From positions 2,294,001 through 2,358,000 of the forward strand of contig NZ_CP044549.1 of the NCBI RefSeq assembly GCF_009859475.1: a DNA stretch of 64,000 nucleotides, given 5' to 3'. Below, piece after piece: positions 1 to 7,678 of this stretch (the stretch's first letter is position 1; each line of letters opens with the position of its first letter). A program made the translations under genes and the position numbers. Under the pieces are notes generated by a model that was given only the letters and a program-made list of their open reading frames with translations, made no database searches and was not told the DNA's origin. The stretch comes from Hydrogenophaga sp. BPS33 (GTDB taxonomy: Bacteria; Pseudomonadota; Gammaproteobacteria; Burkholderiales; Burkholderiaceae_C).

Positions 1-82
1 GGCCCAGGCCGTCTCGATAGAACGGAAGCAACGCGTCGATGTTGTCCGTCGGGCGCGCGACTCGAAGGGTCGGGATAGGCAT
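1..82 (-). CDS. VOC (glyoxalase/bleomycin-resistance fold) family protein, partial
   Basis: Only the N-terminal 27 residues are inside the window; the gene runs off the left edge. The ATG lies at 82-80 on the minus strand. The peptide begins MPIPTLRVARPTDN and continues with a FYRDGLG segment, which is the usual opening of VOC-superfamily metal-binding proteins (a beta strand, then a helix ending at a F-Y-x-x-x-L-G turn). The reaction cannot be told from this fragment. It is on the same strand as the small transporter just upstream (26 bases away) and may share its transcript. Confidence 0.7.
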   Translation of the reverse strand, partial: MPIPTLRVARPTDNIDALLPFYRDGLG

Positions 83-107
83 GTCGTGTTCCTAAATGAG
101 TTGAGGG

Positions 108-548
108 CTAGCGAGCGCGAACGACCAGGAGTGCGCCGACGAAGACAAGAGCGACGCCGAGCAGCACCGTGGAGCTGGCGGTCTTGGGCGTCCCGGTGAA
201 CCAACCGAAATGGTCGATGAAGAGTGAAGCCGCGAGTTGGCCTGAGAGCACCAGCAGGAACGTCGCGGCCAGGCCCAGCTTCGGTGCGACGACGGCGTTC
301 ATGGTGACGAAGGCAGCTCCCAGGAGGCCGGCGCACCAGTACAGCGGTGGCACGGACCGCAAAGATGCCTCCCCTGGGAGGCGGGCGCCCATCAACAGCA
401 GAGTCAAGCCCAGTCCGAAGAGGCCGACCGCGTTGTTTGCGAGAGCTGCCCAGAGCGGACCTCCAAGGGCGTTGCGAGTCTGGCCGTTCATGACCAGCTG
501 GATGGCCACGGCGACACCGCCCAGCAGAGCAGACAAGGAGTACAGCAT
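108..548 (-). CDS. DMT-superfamily transporter, YdcZ/DUF606 type
   Basis: A 146-residue, almost wholly hydrophobic protein with five likely membrane helices (about residues 1-20, 30-53, 64-85, 93-111 and 123-143). The N-terminal G-x-x-x-A-x-Q-x-x-x-N-G-Q pattern and overall length fit the YdcZ (DUF606) branch of the drug/metabolite transporter superfamily, whose members are half-size and often work as dimers. Its substrate is unknown. The start codon overlaps the stop of the small gene upstream (TGATG), so the two are probably translationally coupled. The family assignment is from sequence pattern; any role in drug or metabolite efflux is inference. Confidence 0.75.
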   Translation of the reverse strand: MLYSLSALLGGVAVAIQLVMNGQTRNALGGPLWAALANNAVGLFGLGLTLLLMGARLPGEASLRSVPPLYWCAGLLGAAFVTMNAVVAPKLGLAATFLLVLSGQLAASLFIDHFGWFTGTPKTASSTVLLGVALVFVGALLVVRAR

Positions 549-760
549 CAGTTGCTTCGCCAGATTTCGCCGGTTGGAGCGTTCCCGAACGAGGCGGCCT
601 CATCGCGGAGCAGGGCGAGACCCTCTGCGGAGGGGATGCCGCGCGAGGCATTGCCGGGGACGTCATAGGAAGGGGCGCTACCTTCTGCCCGTCCGAACGC
701 CTCGCCAGCCCTGGCGCCAAGGGGTGAGCTGTGCTCCGTGAAGTCGAGTGTTGCGGCCAT
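548..760 (-). CDS. Small hypothetical protein coupled to the YdcZ-type transporter
   Basis: A 70-residue soluble protein of unknown function, beginning MAATLDFTEH. I chose the ATG at 760 rather than the upstream in-frame start at 796 because a good AGGAGA ribosome-binding site lies six bases before it. Its TGA stop shares bases with the ATG of the transporter gene (TGATG), which supports it as a real, expressed gene. No domain is recognised; it is rich in Ala, Gly and Ser and has no signal peptide or membrane segment. Confidence 0.5.
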   Translation of the reverse strand: MAATLDFTEHSSPLGARAGEAFGRAEGSAPSYDVPGNASRGIPSAEGLALLRDEAASFGNAPTGEIWRSN

Positions 761-816
761 CGGGCTCTCCTGTTGTTGCCACGACAGTAATATCATTCAT
801 GTCGTCAATCCAGGAG

Positions 817-833
817 AATGAGCAAGTCTCATT
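817..833. promoter_or_regulatory. Inverted repeat (operator candidate) between divergent genes
   Basis: AATGAG, a five-base spacer and CTCATT form a perfect 6-5-6 inverted repeat. It lies between the minus-strand gene starting at 760 and the plus-strand gene starting at 912, the position expected for a shared operator. No regulator gene is next to it in the window, so the binding protein is unknown. Confidence 0.4.
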
Positions 834-911
834 GACACCTTGAATGCTCTGCACAGTCATTTCGTTCGCGCCGAAGACTGCCTAAGCTGGAGGCCACTTG
901 AGGAGTCAGCG

Positions 912-1421
912 ATGCAACTGAATATCGAAACGTCGATTGAGATTGACACGCCGGCGGTGCTTGTTTGGTCGGTCCTTCTGGATTTCGACGCCTACCCTGA
1001 ATGGAACACGTTCATGTCGAACATCCAGGGATCAATCGTTCCAGGGGAACGTGTGCGGGTGTCCATCCGTCCGCCTGGCTCCGCCAGCGTTAGCTTCAAG
1101 CCCCGGGTGCTTTCGGTGACCAGCGGGCGCGAACTGCGCTGGCTGGGCCGATTCCTCGTGCCTGGGTTGTTCGATGGAGAGCACTACTTCAGGCTCGAGC
1201 CAATGGGGACCGACCGGGTCAGGTTTGTTCACGGGGAGGTCTTCTCAGGGCTCCTTGTCAGACTTGCCAAGGACTCGCTGACGACCTCAATCCGTGAGGG
1301 CTTTGACGAAATGAACCGCGCCCTGAAGAGAAGGGCTGAATCGCTGCGTGTGGCCATGTGCAGCGGCACCTCGAGAAACGTCGATGCCAAGCGTTCTACA
1401 CAACGTCTGATCGCGGCTTGA
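912..1421 (+). CDS. SRPBCC (START/polyketide-cyclase-like) family protein
   Basis: A 169-residue single-domain protein with the helix-grip pattern of the SRPBCC superfamily. It has an N-terminal strand (MQLNIETSIEIDTPA), the conserved helix V-W-S-V-L-L-D-F-D-A-Y-P-E-W-N near residue 20, and a long C-terminal helix around residues 115-145. Such proteins bind small hydrophobic ligands in a cavity; the ligand is not predictable. The ATG at 912 was chosen over the in-frame start at 840 because GAGGAG lies just upstream and the domain starts there. The CHMI-like gene follows after one base, so the two are likely one operon. Confidence 0.75.
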   Translation: MQLNIETSIEIDTPAVLVWSVLLDFDAYPEWNTFMSNIQGSIVPGERVRVSIRPPGSASVSFKPRVLSVTSGRELRWLGRFLVPGLFDGEHYFRLEPMGTDRVRFVHGEVFSGLLVRLAKDSLTTSIREGFDEMNRALKRRAESLRVAMCSGTSRNVDAKRSTQRLIAA

Positions 1422-1422
1422 G

Positions 1423-1779
1423 ATGCCTCACCTGACACTTGAGTATTCGGGCAACCTCTCAGGGCTCGACGTGCGGCAAGCACTCGTGTCGCTCAACGCC
1501 ACATTGTTGGACAGCGGCCACTTCGACGGCCCGGACATCAAGAGCCGGGCGCTCCGGCTTGAGGATTTCCTGGTCGGCGATGGCATCCAAACGGCGGCGT
1601 TCATGCATGTCACTCTTCGACTCATCTCTGGCAGGACATCGGAAACCCGCGGCTCGCTCGCATCGGCCCTATTGAATGTGCTGACTGGCGCTCTGCCGAG
1701 GATTGCCAGCCCGTCCACGCAGCTCAGCGTGGAGGTCATAGAGCTGGACTCCGTCGTTTACGCGAAGGCGATTGTCTAA
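1423..1779 (+). CDS. 5-carboxymethyl-2-hydroxymuconate isomerase (CHMI)-like tautomerase
   Basis: A 118-residue protein beginning MPHLTLEYSGNL, close to the opening of HpaF/CHMI enzymes. In that family Pro2, exposed after Met removal, is the catalytic base, and it is present here. CHMI isomerises 5-carboxymethyl-2-hydroxymuconate in homoprotocatechuate meta-cleavage. No other hpa genes are nearby, so the real substrate may differ. The start lies one base after the preceding SRPBCC stop, and the C-terminus ends in a typical short strand. Family assignment is good; pathway assignment is weak. Confidence 0.7.
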   Translation: MPHLTLEYSGNLSGLDVRQALVSLNATLLDSGHFDGPDIKSRALRLEDFLVGDGIQTAAFMHVTLRLISGRTSETRGSLASALLNVLTGALPRIASPSTQLSVEVIELDSVVYAKAIV

Positions 1780-1866
1780 TGCCCGCCTGGGCAACTTTCG
1801 ACCTGTGAGAGTCGACTCAAAGGCGACCTTCGACGGACCAAGAAACTGAAGAGACTTGCCGCAGAT

Positions 1867-2598
1867 TCAAGGCGCAGGCTCCAGATTCATCACCGTATAC
1901 GCACCATTGACCTTGTCCACCGTCACGCGCACCTTGTCCCCAGCCTTCACGTTGGCCAGCAGCGCCGGATCGCGCACCTGGAACACCATGGTCATGGGCG
2001 GCATGTCCAGGTTCTTGATCTCGCCGTGCTTGAGCGTGATCTTGCCGGCGGCGGTGTCCACCCTGCGTACTTCGGCGTCGGTGGGCGGCAGCGCATTCGC
2101 TGCTGCGTCGTTCGAGGTGCGCTTGAAGCCCTGAGACGCCGCAGCGCCCGCGTGGTGCTGGAACACGCGCGTGCTGCCGTCGCGCTGGACCAGGAGCACG
2201 TCGTACGCATCGCGCCGCTCGCCGTACACCGGGCCGTCCATGCCCGGGCTGCCCACCGGCATGCCGGGCACGGCAAGGCCGAGTGCCTGGGGCTTTTCTT
2301 TCAGCAAGCGGCGGATTTCGCTGGCCGCCACATGGCCTTCGATCACATAGCCGTCGACGAGCGCGGTGTGGCACGACCCGAACTTCGCCGGCATGCCCAG
2401 GCGTTGGCGCATGGCGGTGTTGCCGCTGTCGAACAGCTGCACCTGGAAACCATCGGCGCGCATCAGCGCGACCCAATCGTTGCAGCAGCCGCAGTTGGGG
2501 TCTTTCCAGACCTGTAGGGTCGGGGCCTTGGCTTGCGCCCAGGCGGCCGCGGAGAGGGGCAGGCCGATGGCGGCGCTGAGCAGATGTCTTCTTTGCAT
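1867..2598 (-). CDS. Exported DUF411-CusF fusion, copper-binding protein
   Basis: A 243-residue exported protein with two metal-related domains. Residues 1-23 form a signal peptide with a twin-Arg start (MQRRHLLSAA). The DUF411 domain (about 27-120) carries the Cys cluster NCGCC at C36, C38 and C39. The last 70 or so residues form a CusF/CopK-like beta-barrel with the Met-rich motif MPPMTMVF that binds Cu(I)/Ag(I). In most genomes these two domains are separate proteins. The ATG at 2598 follows AGGAGAACCC; an in-frame start at 2622 lacks a ribosome-binding site. It is the last gene of the copper operon, 20 bases after the cupredoxin gene. Role: periplasmic copper binding or chaperoning (inferred). 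Confidence 0.85.
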   Translation of the reverse strand: MQRRHLLSAAIGLPLSAAAWAQAKAPTLQVWKDPNCGCCNDWVALMRADGFQVQLFDSGNTAMRQRLGMPAKFGSCHTALVDGYVIEGHVAASEIRRLLKEKPQALGLAVPGMPVGSPGMDGPVYGERRDAYDVLLVQRDGSTRVFQHHAGAAASQGFKRTSNDAAANALPPTDAEVRRVDTAAGKITLKHGEIKNLDMPPMTMVFQVRDPALLANVKAGDKVRVTVDKVNGAYTVMNLEPAP

Positions 2599-2618
2599 CG
2601 TGGGTTCTCCTGAATTGG

Positions 2619-3128
2619 TCAAGGCTTGACGCGGATGGTGCCGCGCATGCCGGCTTCGAAGTGGCCGGCGATGAGGCAGGCGAATTCGAAATCGCCCGCG
2701 CGGTTGAAGGTCCAGACGATGTCGCCGCGCTGGCCCGGTGGCACGTGCGCCATGTAGGGCTCGTCATGTTCCATGCCCGGGTGCTTCTTCATCATGTCGG
2801 CGTGCGCCTGCAGGTCCGCGCCGGTGCCGAGCACGATCTCGTGCATGACCTTGCCCTGGTTGAGGGCGCGCAGGCGCAGCGTTTCGCCCTGGCGCACGTC
2901 GAGGTGGTTGGGGCTGAGCTTCATGTCGTCGGTCATGCGGATGTCGACCGTGCGCTTGACCGCTTTCGCGTCGCCCGCGATGCCCCAGGGCTTTTGCTCT
3001 TTCACCACCGGTGCAGCGGCTTTGCCGTGCGTGTCGCCGTGCGCTTGCGCGACGGGGGCGGAAAGCGCCCAGGGCAGGGCGAGCAGGCTGAGCTGGAAGT
3101 GGCGGCGGTTGGTGGGGTTCGTGTTCAT
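2619..3128 (-). CDS. Exported cupredoxin (type 1 copper protein)
   Basis: A 169-residue periplasmic protein. A signal peptide (about residues 1-30, ending APVAQA) is followed by a plastocyanin/azurin-like domain. Visible copper ligands are His in KVMHEIVLG, then Cys, His and Met in the C-terminal stretch FACLIAGHFEAGM. Met-rich and His-rich segments between strands (ADMMKKHPGMEH) suit a copper-loaded environment. It probably carries copper or electrons for the multicopper oxidase encoded just upstream. The ATG at 3128 is preceded by AAGGAA; a start at 3143 is less likely. Similar cupredoxins accompany copA-type oxidases in many proteobacteria. Confidence 0.85.
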   Translation of the reverse strand: MNTNPTNRRHFQLSLLALPWALSAPVAQAHGDTHGKAAAPVVKEQKPWGIAGDAKAVKRTVDIRMTDDMKLSPNHLDVRQGETLRLRALNQGKVMHEIVLGTGADLQAHADMMKKHPGMEHDEPYMAHVPPGQRGDIVWTFNRAGDFEFACLIAGHFEAGMRGTIRVKP

Positions 3129-3149
3129 GGGATGTTCCTTCATATCGGG

Positions 3150-4568
3150 TCAGTGGTGGTTGTGGCCGGCACCGGTGGCCGGCTTGCGAACGGTGGCGTT
3201 GGCGGGAGCCGTGGCGGGGGCTGCTGCGGGCCGGGTTGTTTCGGGCGCGGCACCGCCGTCGACCAGCCGGGCTTGCGTGCCGGGCGGCATCGGGTAGGGG
3301 CCGGGGTCGCTGTAGTCGCCGGCCTTCTGGTCGGCGCGCACCTTGAGCGTGGTGAACATGCCGCCCATTTCGATCGGGCCGTACGGGCCGGTGCCGGTCA
3401 TCATGGGGAAGGTGTTGGCGGGCAGCTCCATCTGCATCTCGCCCATGTCGGCCATGCCGCGTTCGCCCATCACCATGTAGTCGGGGCTGGCGCGTTGCAG
3501 CGGTTTCACGAGGCCGCGGTGGTCGACACCGATCATGGTGGGCACGCTGTGCCCCATCGCGCCCATGGTGTGGTGGCTTTTGTGGCAGTGCATGGCCCAG
3601 TCGCCCGGCTCGTCGGCGACGAATTCGATCTGCCGCATCTGGCCCACCGCCACGTCGGTCGTCACCTCAGGCCAGCGCGCGGCGCGCGGCACGGGGCCGC
3701 CGTCGGTGCCGGTGACCTCGAATTCGATGCCGTGGATGTGGATCGGGTGGTTGGTCATGGTGAGGTTGCCCACGCGCACCCGCACGCGTTCGCCCAGGCG
3801 CGCCACCAGGGACGTGATGCCGGGGAACACGCGGCTGTTCCAGGCCCAGATGTTCTGGTCGAGCATGGTGTTGACCTGCGGCGTCCTGCTGCCGGGCTCG
3901 ACGTCGAAGGCGTTGAGCAGGAAGCAGTAGTCGCGTTGCACGTCTTCGAACAGTGGGTGTTTCTGTTTCGGGTGCGTGACCCAGAAGCCCATCATGCCCA
4001 TGGCCATCTGCACCATTTCGTCGGCGTGCGGGTGGTACATGAAGGTGCCGGGCCGGCGCGCGGTGAACTCGTAGACGAAGGTCTTGCCGGCGGGAATGGC
4101 CGGCTGGTTCAGGCCGCCGACGCCGTCCATGCCGTTGGGCAGGCGCTGGCCGTGCCAGTGGACGGTTGTGTGCTCGGGCAGGCGGTTGGTCACGTAGAGG
4201 CGCACACGGTCGCCCTCGACCACTTCGATGGTGGGCCCGGGGCTCTGGCCGTTGTAGCCCCACATGTTCACCAGAAAGCCGGGCGCCATCTCGCGCACCA
4301 CGGGTTCGGCCACGAGGTGGAATTCTTTCACGCCGTTGCGCATGCGCCAGGGCAGCGTCCAGCCGTTGAGCGTGACCACGGGGTGGTAGGGGCGGCCCGC
4401 GCCGGTCACGCCGGACGGCGTCCAGGGCGCGGCGGTGTCGGCGGAGGTGTGTTGTACCGCCTCGGGCAGGGCGGCGAGTGCGGCGCGGTTGACGCTGGCG
4501 GCCGCGACCGCCGTGGTGGCCGCACCGGCGAAGAAATGCCGTCGGTTGAGGTTGTGGTTGTGGTGCAT
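3150..4568 (-). CDS. Periplasmic multicopper oxidase, CopA-like, Tat-exported
   Basis: A 472-residue multicopper oxidase. All four copper-binding blocks are visible: HWHG, MYHPHADEM, NHPIHIHG and the C-terminal HCHKSHHTM. The N-terminus has a twin-arginine signal (NRRHFFAG) after a His/Asn-rich start, so it is exported folded. A Met-rich loop near residue 360-390 (MADMGEMQMELP) resembles Cu(I)-oxidising CueO/CopA proteins. The likely role is oxidation of toxic Cu(I) in the periplasm. The ATG at 4568 was chosen because it follows AGGA and directly overlaps the end of the TolC-like gene; the longer reading starts with an artificial proline run. Confidence 0.85.
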   Translation of the reverse strand: MHHNHNLNRRHFFAGAATTAVAAASVNRAALAALPEAVQHTSADTAAPWTPSGVTGAGRPYHPVVTLNGWTLPWRMRNGVKEFHLVAEPVVREMAPGFLVNMWGYNGQSPGPTIEVVEGDRVRLYVTNRLPEHTTVHWHGQRLPNGMDGVGGLNQPAIPAGKTFVYEFTARRPGTFMYHPHADEMVQMAMGMMGFWVTHPKQKHPLFEDVQRDYCFLLNAFDVEPGSRTPQVNTMLDQNIWAWNSRVFPGITSLVARLGERVRVRVGNLTMTNHPIHIHGIEFEVTGTDGGPVPRAARWPEVTTDVAVGQMRQIEFVADEPGDWAMHCHKSHHTMGAMGHSVPTMIGVDHRGLVKPLQRASPDYMVMGERGMADMGEMQMELPANTFPMMTGTGPYGPIEMGGMFTTLKVRADQKAGDYSDPGPYPMPPGTQARLVDGGAAPETTRPAAAPATAPANATVRKPATGAGHNHH

Positions 4569-4569
4569 G

Positions 4570-5925
4570 TCAGTGTCCTGCGGGCGCGGCGGTGGAGGCG
4601 GCGCCGGTGGCGGAAGAGGGGGTGGGGGCCGCGGCATCCGCGCCACCAAGCAGGGCTTGCCAGTCGGCGCGGGCGGTCCAGTAGTCGCGCCGGGCCTGCA
4701 GCGCGGTGTCGAGCGAGGCCATGCGCTCGCGTGCGCTGGCCAGAAGCTCCCAGGTGCTTTGCAGCATGCCGTTGTAGCGCAGCTGGGTCTCTTGCTCGAC
4801 GGCCGCTTGCAGCTTGATCACCACGTCTTGCGCGTGCCGCGCGCTGGCGTGGCGCAATTGCAGGGTGGTCCAGGCCTCGCGCGCCATCGAACGGCGCTCG
4901 ACCGCCAACTGACGCAAGCGCGTTTCGGCGTCGATGCTGCGTTCGAGCGTGCCGTCGCGCAGCAGGCTGAGGTTGTCGATGTGGGGCGGGGTGCTGGTCT
5001 GCAGCGATCGCAGCGCCGTTTCAACGGTCTCGTTCCAGGCCTGGCGGCGCGCGGGGGACACGGCCGCGAGGTCGCGTGCCGCCAGCAGGCGGGTCTGAGC
5101 CAGCGTCGGGTGGCTGCGCAGCACGGCCGCTTCGCCCATGGCCTCGCCCGGCGCGGGCTGCGGGGGCAGCTCCGGCAGTGCATTGGGCAGCCGCGCACTG
5201 AGCCGGGCCACCGCCTGGGCGTCCGCGTCGCCGAGCAGGCGGGCGAGGCGCTCCTGCGCGGCCAGGGTGTCGCCACGGGCGTTCGCACTGGCCTGCCAGG
5301 CGTTGGCCTCGATGAGTTGCTCGCGCATCTGGCGCACCTGGCTCCAGTTGCCGGCGCTCACCATGCGCCGGCCCAGCTCGCTGCCGGTGCGCGTCGCATC
5401 GAGCGCATCGTTGAGCAGACGCTCGCGCTGGCGCGTGGCGACGGCGTCGATCCAGGCACGCTGCAGGTCGCGCACGTGCGCCGCGTAACGCGCTTGCACC
5501 TGCGCGCGCGCCAGGTCGTTCATGTCGGCGTGCGTGAAGAGCTCGGGCCGGTGCCGCAGCGACTGCCGCAAGGCCTGCGCGAAGTCGAGATCTGTCGAGG
5601 CCTTTGCGGCAGGTGGCGCATCGCCCGGGGGCTGTTGCGCCTCCCAGCGCAGCAGGTCGGCGTGGCCGCGCGGAAACTCGGCCACGCGCTGGTTGGCGCG
5701 TTGCCAGACGTCGCGTGCGGCGGCCAGGTCGCTGGGCAGCGCCGGTGTGTCGGCGGTGGTGGTGGGCGGCAGCACGAGCGGCTGCGTCTGGACGGGTTGT
5801 TGGGGGTCGGCCGCGCGCAGCGCGTCGACAGGTTGGGCCGTCGCCCAGCCCAGGGCGCTCAGCGTCCACAGGCCGGCGCACGCGTGCTTGCGCGCGGACG
5901 GCGGCATTCGCCTCAAGAAGCTCAT
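4570..5925 (-). CDS. TolC-family outer-membrane efflux protein
   Basis: A 451-residue protein with an N-terminal signal sequence and long Ala/Arg/Gln-rich alpha-helices containing repeated heptads, as in TolC/CusC outer-membrane channels. The start at 5925 follows a strong AGGAG. Unlike a standard system, no CusA/CusB-type inner-membrane pump or membrane-fusion gene is adjacent; its neighbours are a multicopper oxidase and a cupredoxin. TolC-like proteins are known beside copA oxidases, where they are called copper-resistance outer-membrane proteins. The stop lies two bases before the oxidase start codon, indicating a single operon. The N-terminal region (about 40-110) is Pro/Thr-rich and poorly conserved. 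Confidence 0.8.
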   Translation of the reverse strand: MSFLRRMPPSARKHACAGLWTLSALGWATAQPVDALRAADPQQPVQTQPLVLPPTTTADTPALPSDLAAARDVWQRANQRVAEFPRGHADLLRWEAQQPPGDAPPAAKASTDLDFAQALRQSLRHRPELFTHADMNDLARAQVQARYAAHVRDLQRAWIDAVATRQRERLLNDALDATRTGSELGRRMVSAGNWSQVRQMREQLIEANAWQASANARGDTLAAQERLARLLGDADAQAVARLSARLPNALPELPPQPAPGEAMGEAAVLRSHPTLAQTRLLAARDLAAVSPARRQAWNETVETALRSLQTSTPPHIDNLSLLRDGTLERSIDAETRLRQLAVERRSMAREAWTTLQLRHASARHAQDVVIKLQAAVEQETQLRYNGMLQSTWELLASARERMASLDTALQARRDYWTARADWQALLGGADAAAPTPSSATGAASTAAPAGH

Positions 5926-6004
5926 GGAAATCTCCTGAAAACACAAACCAGCGCCCGCTGCGCGCCCTTGTCGGGCGGCGGCGGACGCACCTCGGGTGTG
6001 TGTG

Positions 6005-6385
6005 TCAGGAAATGGGTGGCTTGGTGCCTTGTTGCGGCTCGGCGCTGGCGAAACGCTCGGCGGGGGGCGCGAGCAGACCGGGTGTGGGCATCGGGCCGGG
6101 CAGGGCACCGAGGGCAAACGGCATGGCCGGGCCGTTGCAGACCTCGCAACTCTTGTGCGTGTGCTCGCCGCCGCTGCTCTGCGTGGCGCTGTCGTGCATG
6201 CCTGTGTGCTGCGAGCCGACCATGGCCTCGTGTTGCGTGTGTTCGGCGTGTGGCGATGGTGCATCGGCGACCGCCTGCACCATGCCGTGGGTCGGAGCGG
6301 CCAGCATCGCCACCGCCATGGCATCGCCCATCCAGCTGCGGATGGGCAGCAGGGCGATCATGAGGGCGAGGATCAGGTGGCGCAT
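6005..6385 (-). CDS. Small exported His/Met-rich protein leading the copper operon
   Basis: A 126-residue protein of unknown family. Residues 1-29 look like a signal peptide (MRHLILALMIALLP). The middle is rich in His and Met (AEHTQHEAMVGSQHTGMHD), followed by HTHKSCEVCNGPAM with a CxxC pair. These are features of small periplasmic metal-binding proteins such as CopL-type or DUF2946-type proteins that often head copper operons. It is the first gene of the minus-strand cluster that continues with TolC, oxidase, cupredoxin and DUF411-CusF. The 79-base gap to the TolC-like gene holds no other ORF. A copper role is inferred from composition and context. Confidence 0.65.
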   Translation of the reverse strand: MRHLILALMIALLPIRSWMGDAMAVAMLAAPTHGMVQAVADAPSPHAEHTQHEAMVGSQHTGMHDSATQSSGGEHTHKSCEVCNGPAMPFALGALPGPMPTPGLLAPPAERFASAEPQQGTKPPIS

Positions 6386-6403
6386 GGCGGAAGGAATGAT
6401 ACG

Positions 6404-6415
6404 GGAGCGCGCTCC
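6404..6415. promoter_or_regulatory. Perfect palindrome upstream of the copper operon
   Basis: GGAGCGCGCTCC is a perfect 12-base palindrome in the 62-base gap between the glycerophosphodiesterase stop and the first gene of the copper operon. It could be an operator or the stem of a terminator; there is no T-tract after it in the reading direction, which slightly favours the operator reading. No metal-responsive regulator is encoded nearby. Confidence 0.3.
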
Positions 6416-6447
6416 TGAGTTCCCGCTGGCGTGTCAGTAGATCGGCG

Positions 6448-7518
6448 TCATTCGGGTGCGACGCCAAAAGGCGGCACCTGCGCCGGTGCTGGCGTCACCG
6501 CCGCCTGCACGGCCGGCACGGCTACCTGGGGAGGCAGGCCCATGCCCCGGCGTTTCATCACCGTGCGCAGTTGGTCGGGGCGGTCGGTGATGAGGCCGTC
6601 CACGCCCCAATCGATCAGGCGCGCCATGTCCTGCGGGTCGTTCACGGTCCAGGGGATCACGCGCAGGCCGAGCGCGCGCGCACGCTGCAGCGTGTGCTGG
6701 TCCAGGTCGCCGAAGTGGGGCGACCAGAGTTTGCCGCCAGCGGCGAGCACCATGGCCGGCGCGTCTTCGAAGTCGGCCAGGCGCAAGCCGTGGGTCCACT
6801 CACCGCCGCGCAGCGTATTGAAGTTGCCTTGTTGGGCCGACAGGAAGGACAACGGCATGCCGGGCGCCAACCGGTGCGCGGCCTTCTGGATGCGCCAGTC
6901 GAAACTCTGCAGGCTCACGCGCGAGGCCATGCCGTAGGACTGGATGACGCCGAGCACCGCGCGCACGAACGCGTCCGGCGCGGCCGACTCGTTGGGGCGC
7001 TTGGGGTGGATCTTGAGCTCGATGTTGAAGCGCACATGGTGTGCCTGCAAGTGGCGCACGCGCTCGAACAAGGCGGCCAGGGTGGGAATGTGCTGGCCGT
7101 CGCTGGCGATCTGTTCGCTGAAGGTTCGCGCGTAGCCGCTGGCCGGGTTGATGCGCCCCACGTCCCAGGCGCCGATCTCGGCCAGCGTGAGCTGCTTGAA
7201 GGGTTTGCCCCGCGCCTGCAGCCAGCGCCCGCTGGCGTCGCGCGTGATGTCGGGGTTGGGCGCGGCGTCGTGCGAGATCACCGGCACGCCCTCGGCGCTG
7301 AGCACCACGTCCAGTTCGAGGGTGGTCACGCCGATGGCCAGGGCGCGTTCGAACCCTGCCAAGGTGTTTTCCGGTGCCAGGCCGCGCGCGCCGCGGTGGC
7401 CTTGCACGTCGAACGCGAGCGCCGCGCCCGCGCACCACAGCGAGAGGCCCAGGGCGGTGGTGCAGCTCCAGCGGATCCAGGTCAGGCGTTGCACGCCTTG
7501 CGAGGTGGGATCGGTCAT
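6448..7518 (-). CDS. Periplasmic glycerophosphodiester phosphodiesterase
   Basis: A 356-residue exported GDPD-family enzyme that hydrolyses glycerophosphodiesters to glycerol-3-phosphate and an alcohol. A signal peptide covers roughly residues 1-36 (hydrophobic LGLSLWCAGAALAF). The TIM-barrel motifs are clear: HRGARGLAPENT, ELDVVLSAEGVPVISHD and the C-terminal VNDPQDMARLIDWGVDGLITDRP. It has a Pro/Ala-rich tail of about 40 residues. The ATG at 7518 is used; an upstream TTG at 7554 is less likely. It resembles periplasmic GlpQ-type enzymes, but no glpT transporter gene is nearby. Confidence 0.9.
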   Translation of the reverse strand: MTDPTSQGVQRLTWIRWSCTTALGLSLWCAGAALAFDVQGHRGARGLAPENTLAGFERALAIGVTTLELDVVLSAEGVPVISHDAAPNPDITRDASGRWLQARGKPFKQLTLAEIGAWDVGRINPASGYARTFSEQIASDGQHIPTLAALFERVRHLQAHHVRFNIELKIHPKRPNESAAPDAFVRAVLGVIQSYGMASRVSLQSFDWRIQKAAHRLAPGMPLSFLSAQQGNFNTLRGGEWTHGLRLADFEDAPAMVLAAGGKLWSPHFGDLDQHTLQRARALGLRVIPWTVNDPQDMARLIDWGVDGLITDRPDQLRTVMKRRGMGLPPQVAVPAVQAAVTPAPAQVPPFGVAPE

Positions 7519-7678
7519 GGGGCGCAGTCTGACAGTGTCGAATGTCCGGATCAAGTCAACCCTTCAAGAGGGAGGGGGTGCTTTACAAGCGCGGTCCCGC
7601 GTGCGACAAGCCAGGTGCGACAGACATCGCGTCGAACCGTATGCTGGTTCGAAAAAATCCGCATGGAGACCACCGGCA

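Noticed and set aside
2661..4817. Long open frame on the plus strand opposite the copper genes
   Set aside because: It is the shadow of the GC-rich multicopper oxidase and cupredoxin genes; its product is a low-complexity Ala/Gly/His/Val chain with no domain, while the minus strand has clear copper motifs.
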